Below are positions 63,844 through 64,000 of a DNA stretch of 64,000 nt, one piece after another. Position numbers and translations under genes: made by a program. Each line of letters begins with the position of its first letter. Position 1 is the first letter of the stretch. The notes under the pieces were generated by a model, which saw only the letters and a program-made list of their open reading frames with translations, searched no databases and had not been told where the DNA came from. Origin of the DNA: Burkholderia sp. WP9 (GTDB lineage Bacteria; Pseudomonadota; Gammaproteobacteria; Burkholderiales; Burkholderiaceae); contig NZ_FNTG01000001.1 of NCBI RefSeq assembly GCF_900104795.1, positions 2,542,001 through 2,606,000 on the forward strand, given 5' to 3'.

Positions 63844-64000
63844 TTGGCAAAATACGGACAAGCATTCAAGGACAGAGCTGTTGCGCGGTTGCTGCCGCCG
63901 GAGAGCGCGGTTTTGGAAGACGTTGCACGTGAGGTTGGCGTGGGGGTGGGGACGCTGGAGCGCTGGCGCAGTGATGCGCTGTCCAGGCCCGCTCGCGAGC
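63844..64000 (+). mobile_element. Insertion sequence transposase gene, 5' part (helix-turn-helix OrfA type)
   Basis: From the TTG at 63844 the frame reads (M)AKYGQAFKDRAVARLLPPES, then LEDVAREVGVGVGTLERWRSDALS, and leaves the window after 52 codons. This is the helix-turn-helix N-terminus of an IS3-like OrfA transposase. A TGA lies four codons upstream in frame, so the start is TTG (or a later codon); GATGAG upstream may be the ribosome binding site. Family assignment is from the short N-terminus only. Confidence 0.7.

Noticed and set aside
63468..63869. A 133-codon minus-strand frame over the inverted repeat
   Set aside because: It spans the cbiX end, the repeat and the transposase start, and reads as Asn/Pro/His-rich shadow sequence.

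Overview
The window looks like a piece of a Burkholderiaceae chromosome, most likely Paraburkholderia or a close relative. The DNA is GC-rich throughout. Several families typical of that group are present (a DUF3460 protein, a DUF2486 protein, a Burkholderia-type OmpC-like porin and a betaproteobacterial 6S RNA locus next to zapA). The order DUF3460-scpA-panC-panD also fits. No taxon can be fixed from the sequence alone. No CRISPR array, tRNA, rRNA, prophage or integrated plasmid was seen. The only mobile DNA is the start of a transposase gene at the right edge.

Left part (1-17.8 kb) is accessory in character. It holds a partial acetolactate-synthase-like gene behind a stand-alone GATase-1 protein. 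A full-length GATase-1/AraC regulator is transcribed away from these and overlaps the DNA glycosylase gene mug. A LysR regulator then faces an ABM-MFS-HlyD-OMF tripartite efflux operon. After it come an orphan copy of the 2-oxoglutarate dehydrogenase E1 gene, a porin, a LysR/EamA exporter pair and a bestrophin-like channel.

Middle part (17.8-38.5 kb) is mostly housekeeping. It has an amino-acid decarboxylase coupled to an LprI-like secreted protein, dcd, a SodC-like lipoprotein that has lost most metal ligands, the Fe-S carrier apbC, an OmpA lipoprotein, metG, the tamA-tamB export pair, DUF3460-scpA-panC-panD, an orphan ParA ATPase, a hotdog thioesterase and a DoxX protein.

38.6-50.6 kb is a cobalamin island. 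cobQ points left. cobU-cbiB-cobD-btuF point right. They converge on btuB-btuC-btuD-cobT-cobS-cobC, a tight operon led by a clear cobalamin riboswitch. Together these genes import corrinoids, activate cobyric acid or cobinamide and attach the lower ligand. No corrin-ring methylation genes are present, so the island as seen does uptake, salvage and late synthesis.

Right part (50.7-64 kb) carries a ZapB-like coiled-coil gene, zapA and the 6S RNA gene, then EVE and SIMPL domain genes, lgt, a LysR/ilvD pair, a small cytochrome c, the pepA-holC-DUF2486 unit, and lptF-lptG-cbiX. Codon composition shifts strongly toward G and T from late lptG through cbiX. A 15-bp-arm inverted repeat and the transposase start follow directly.
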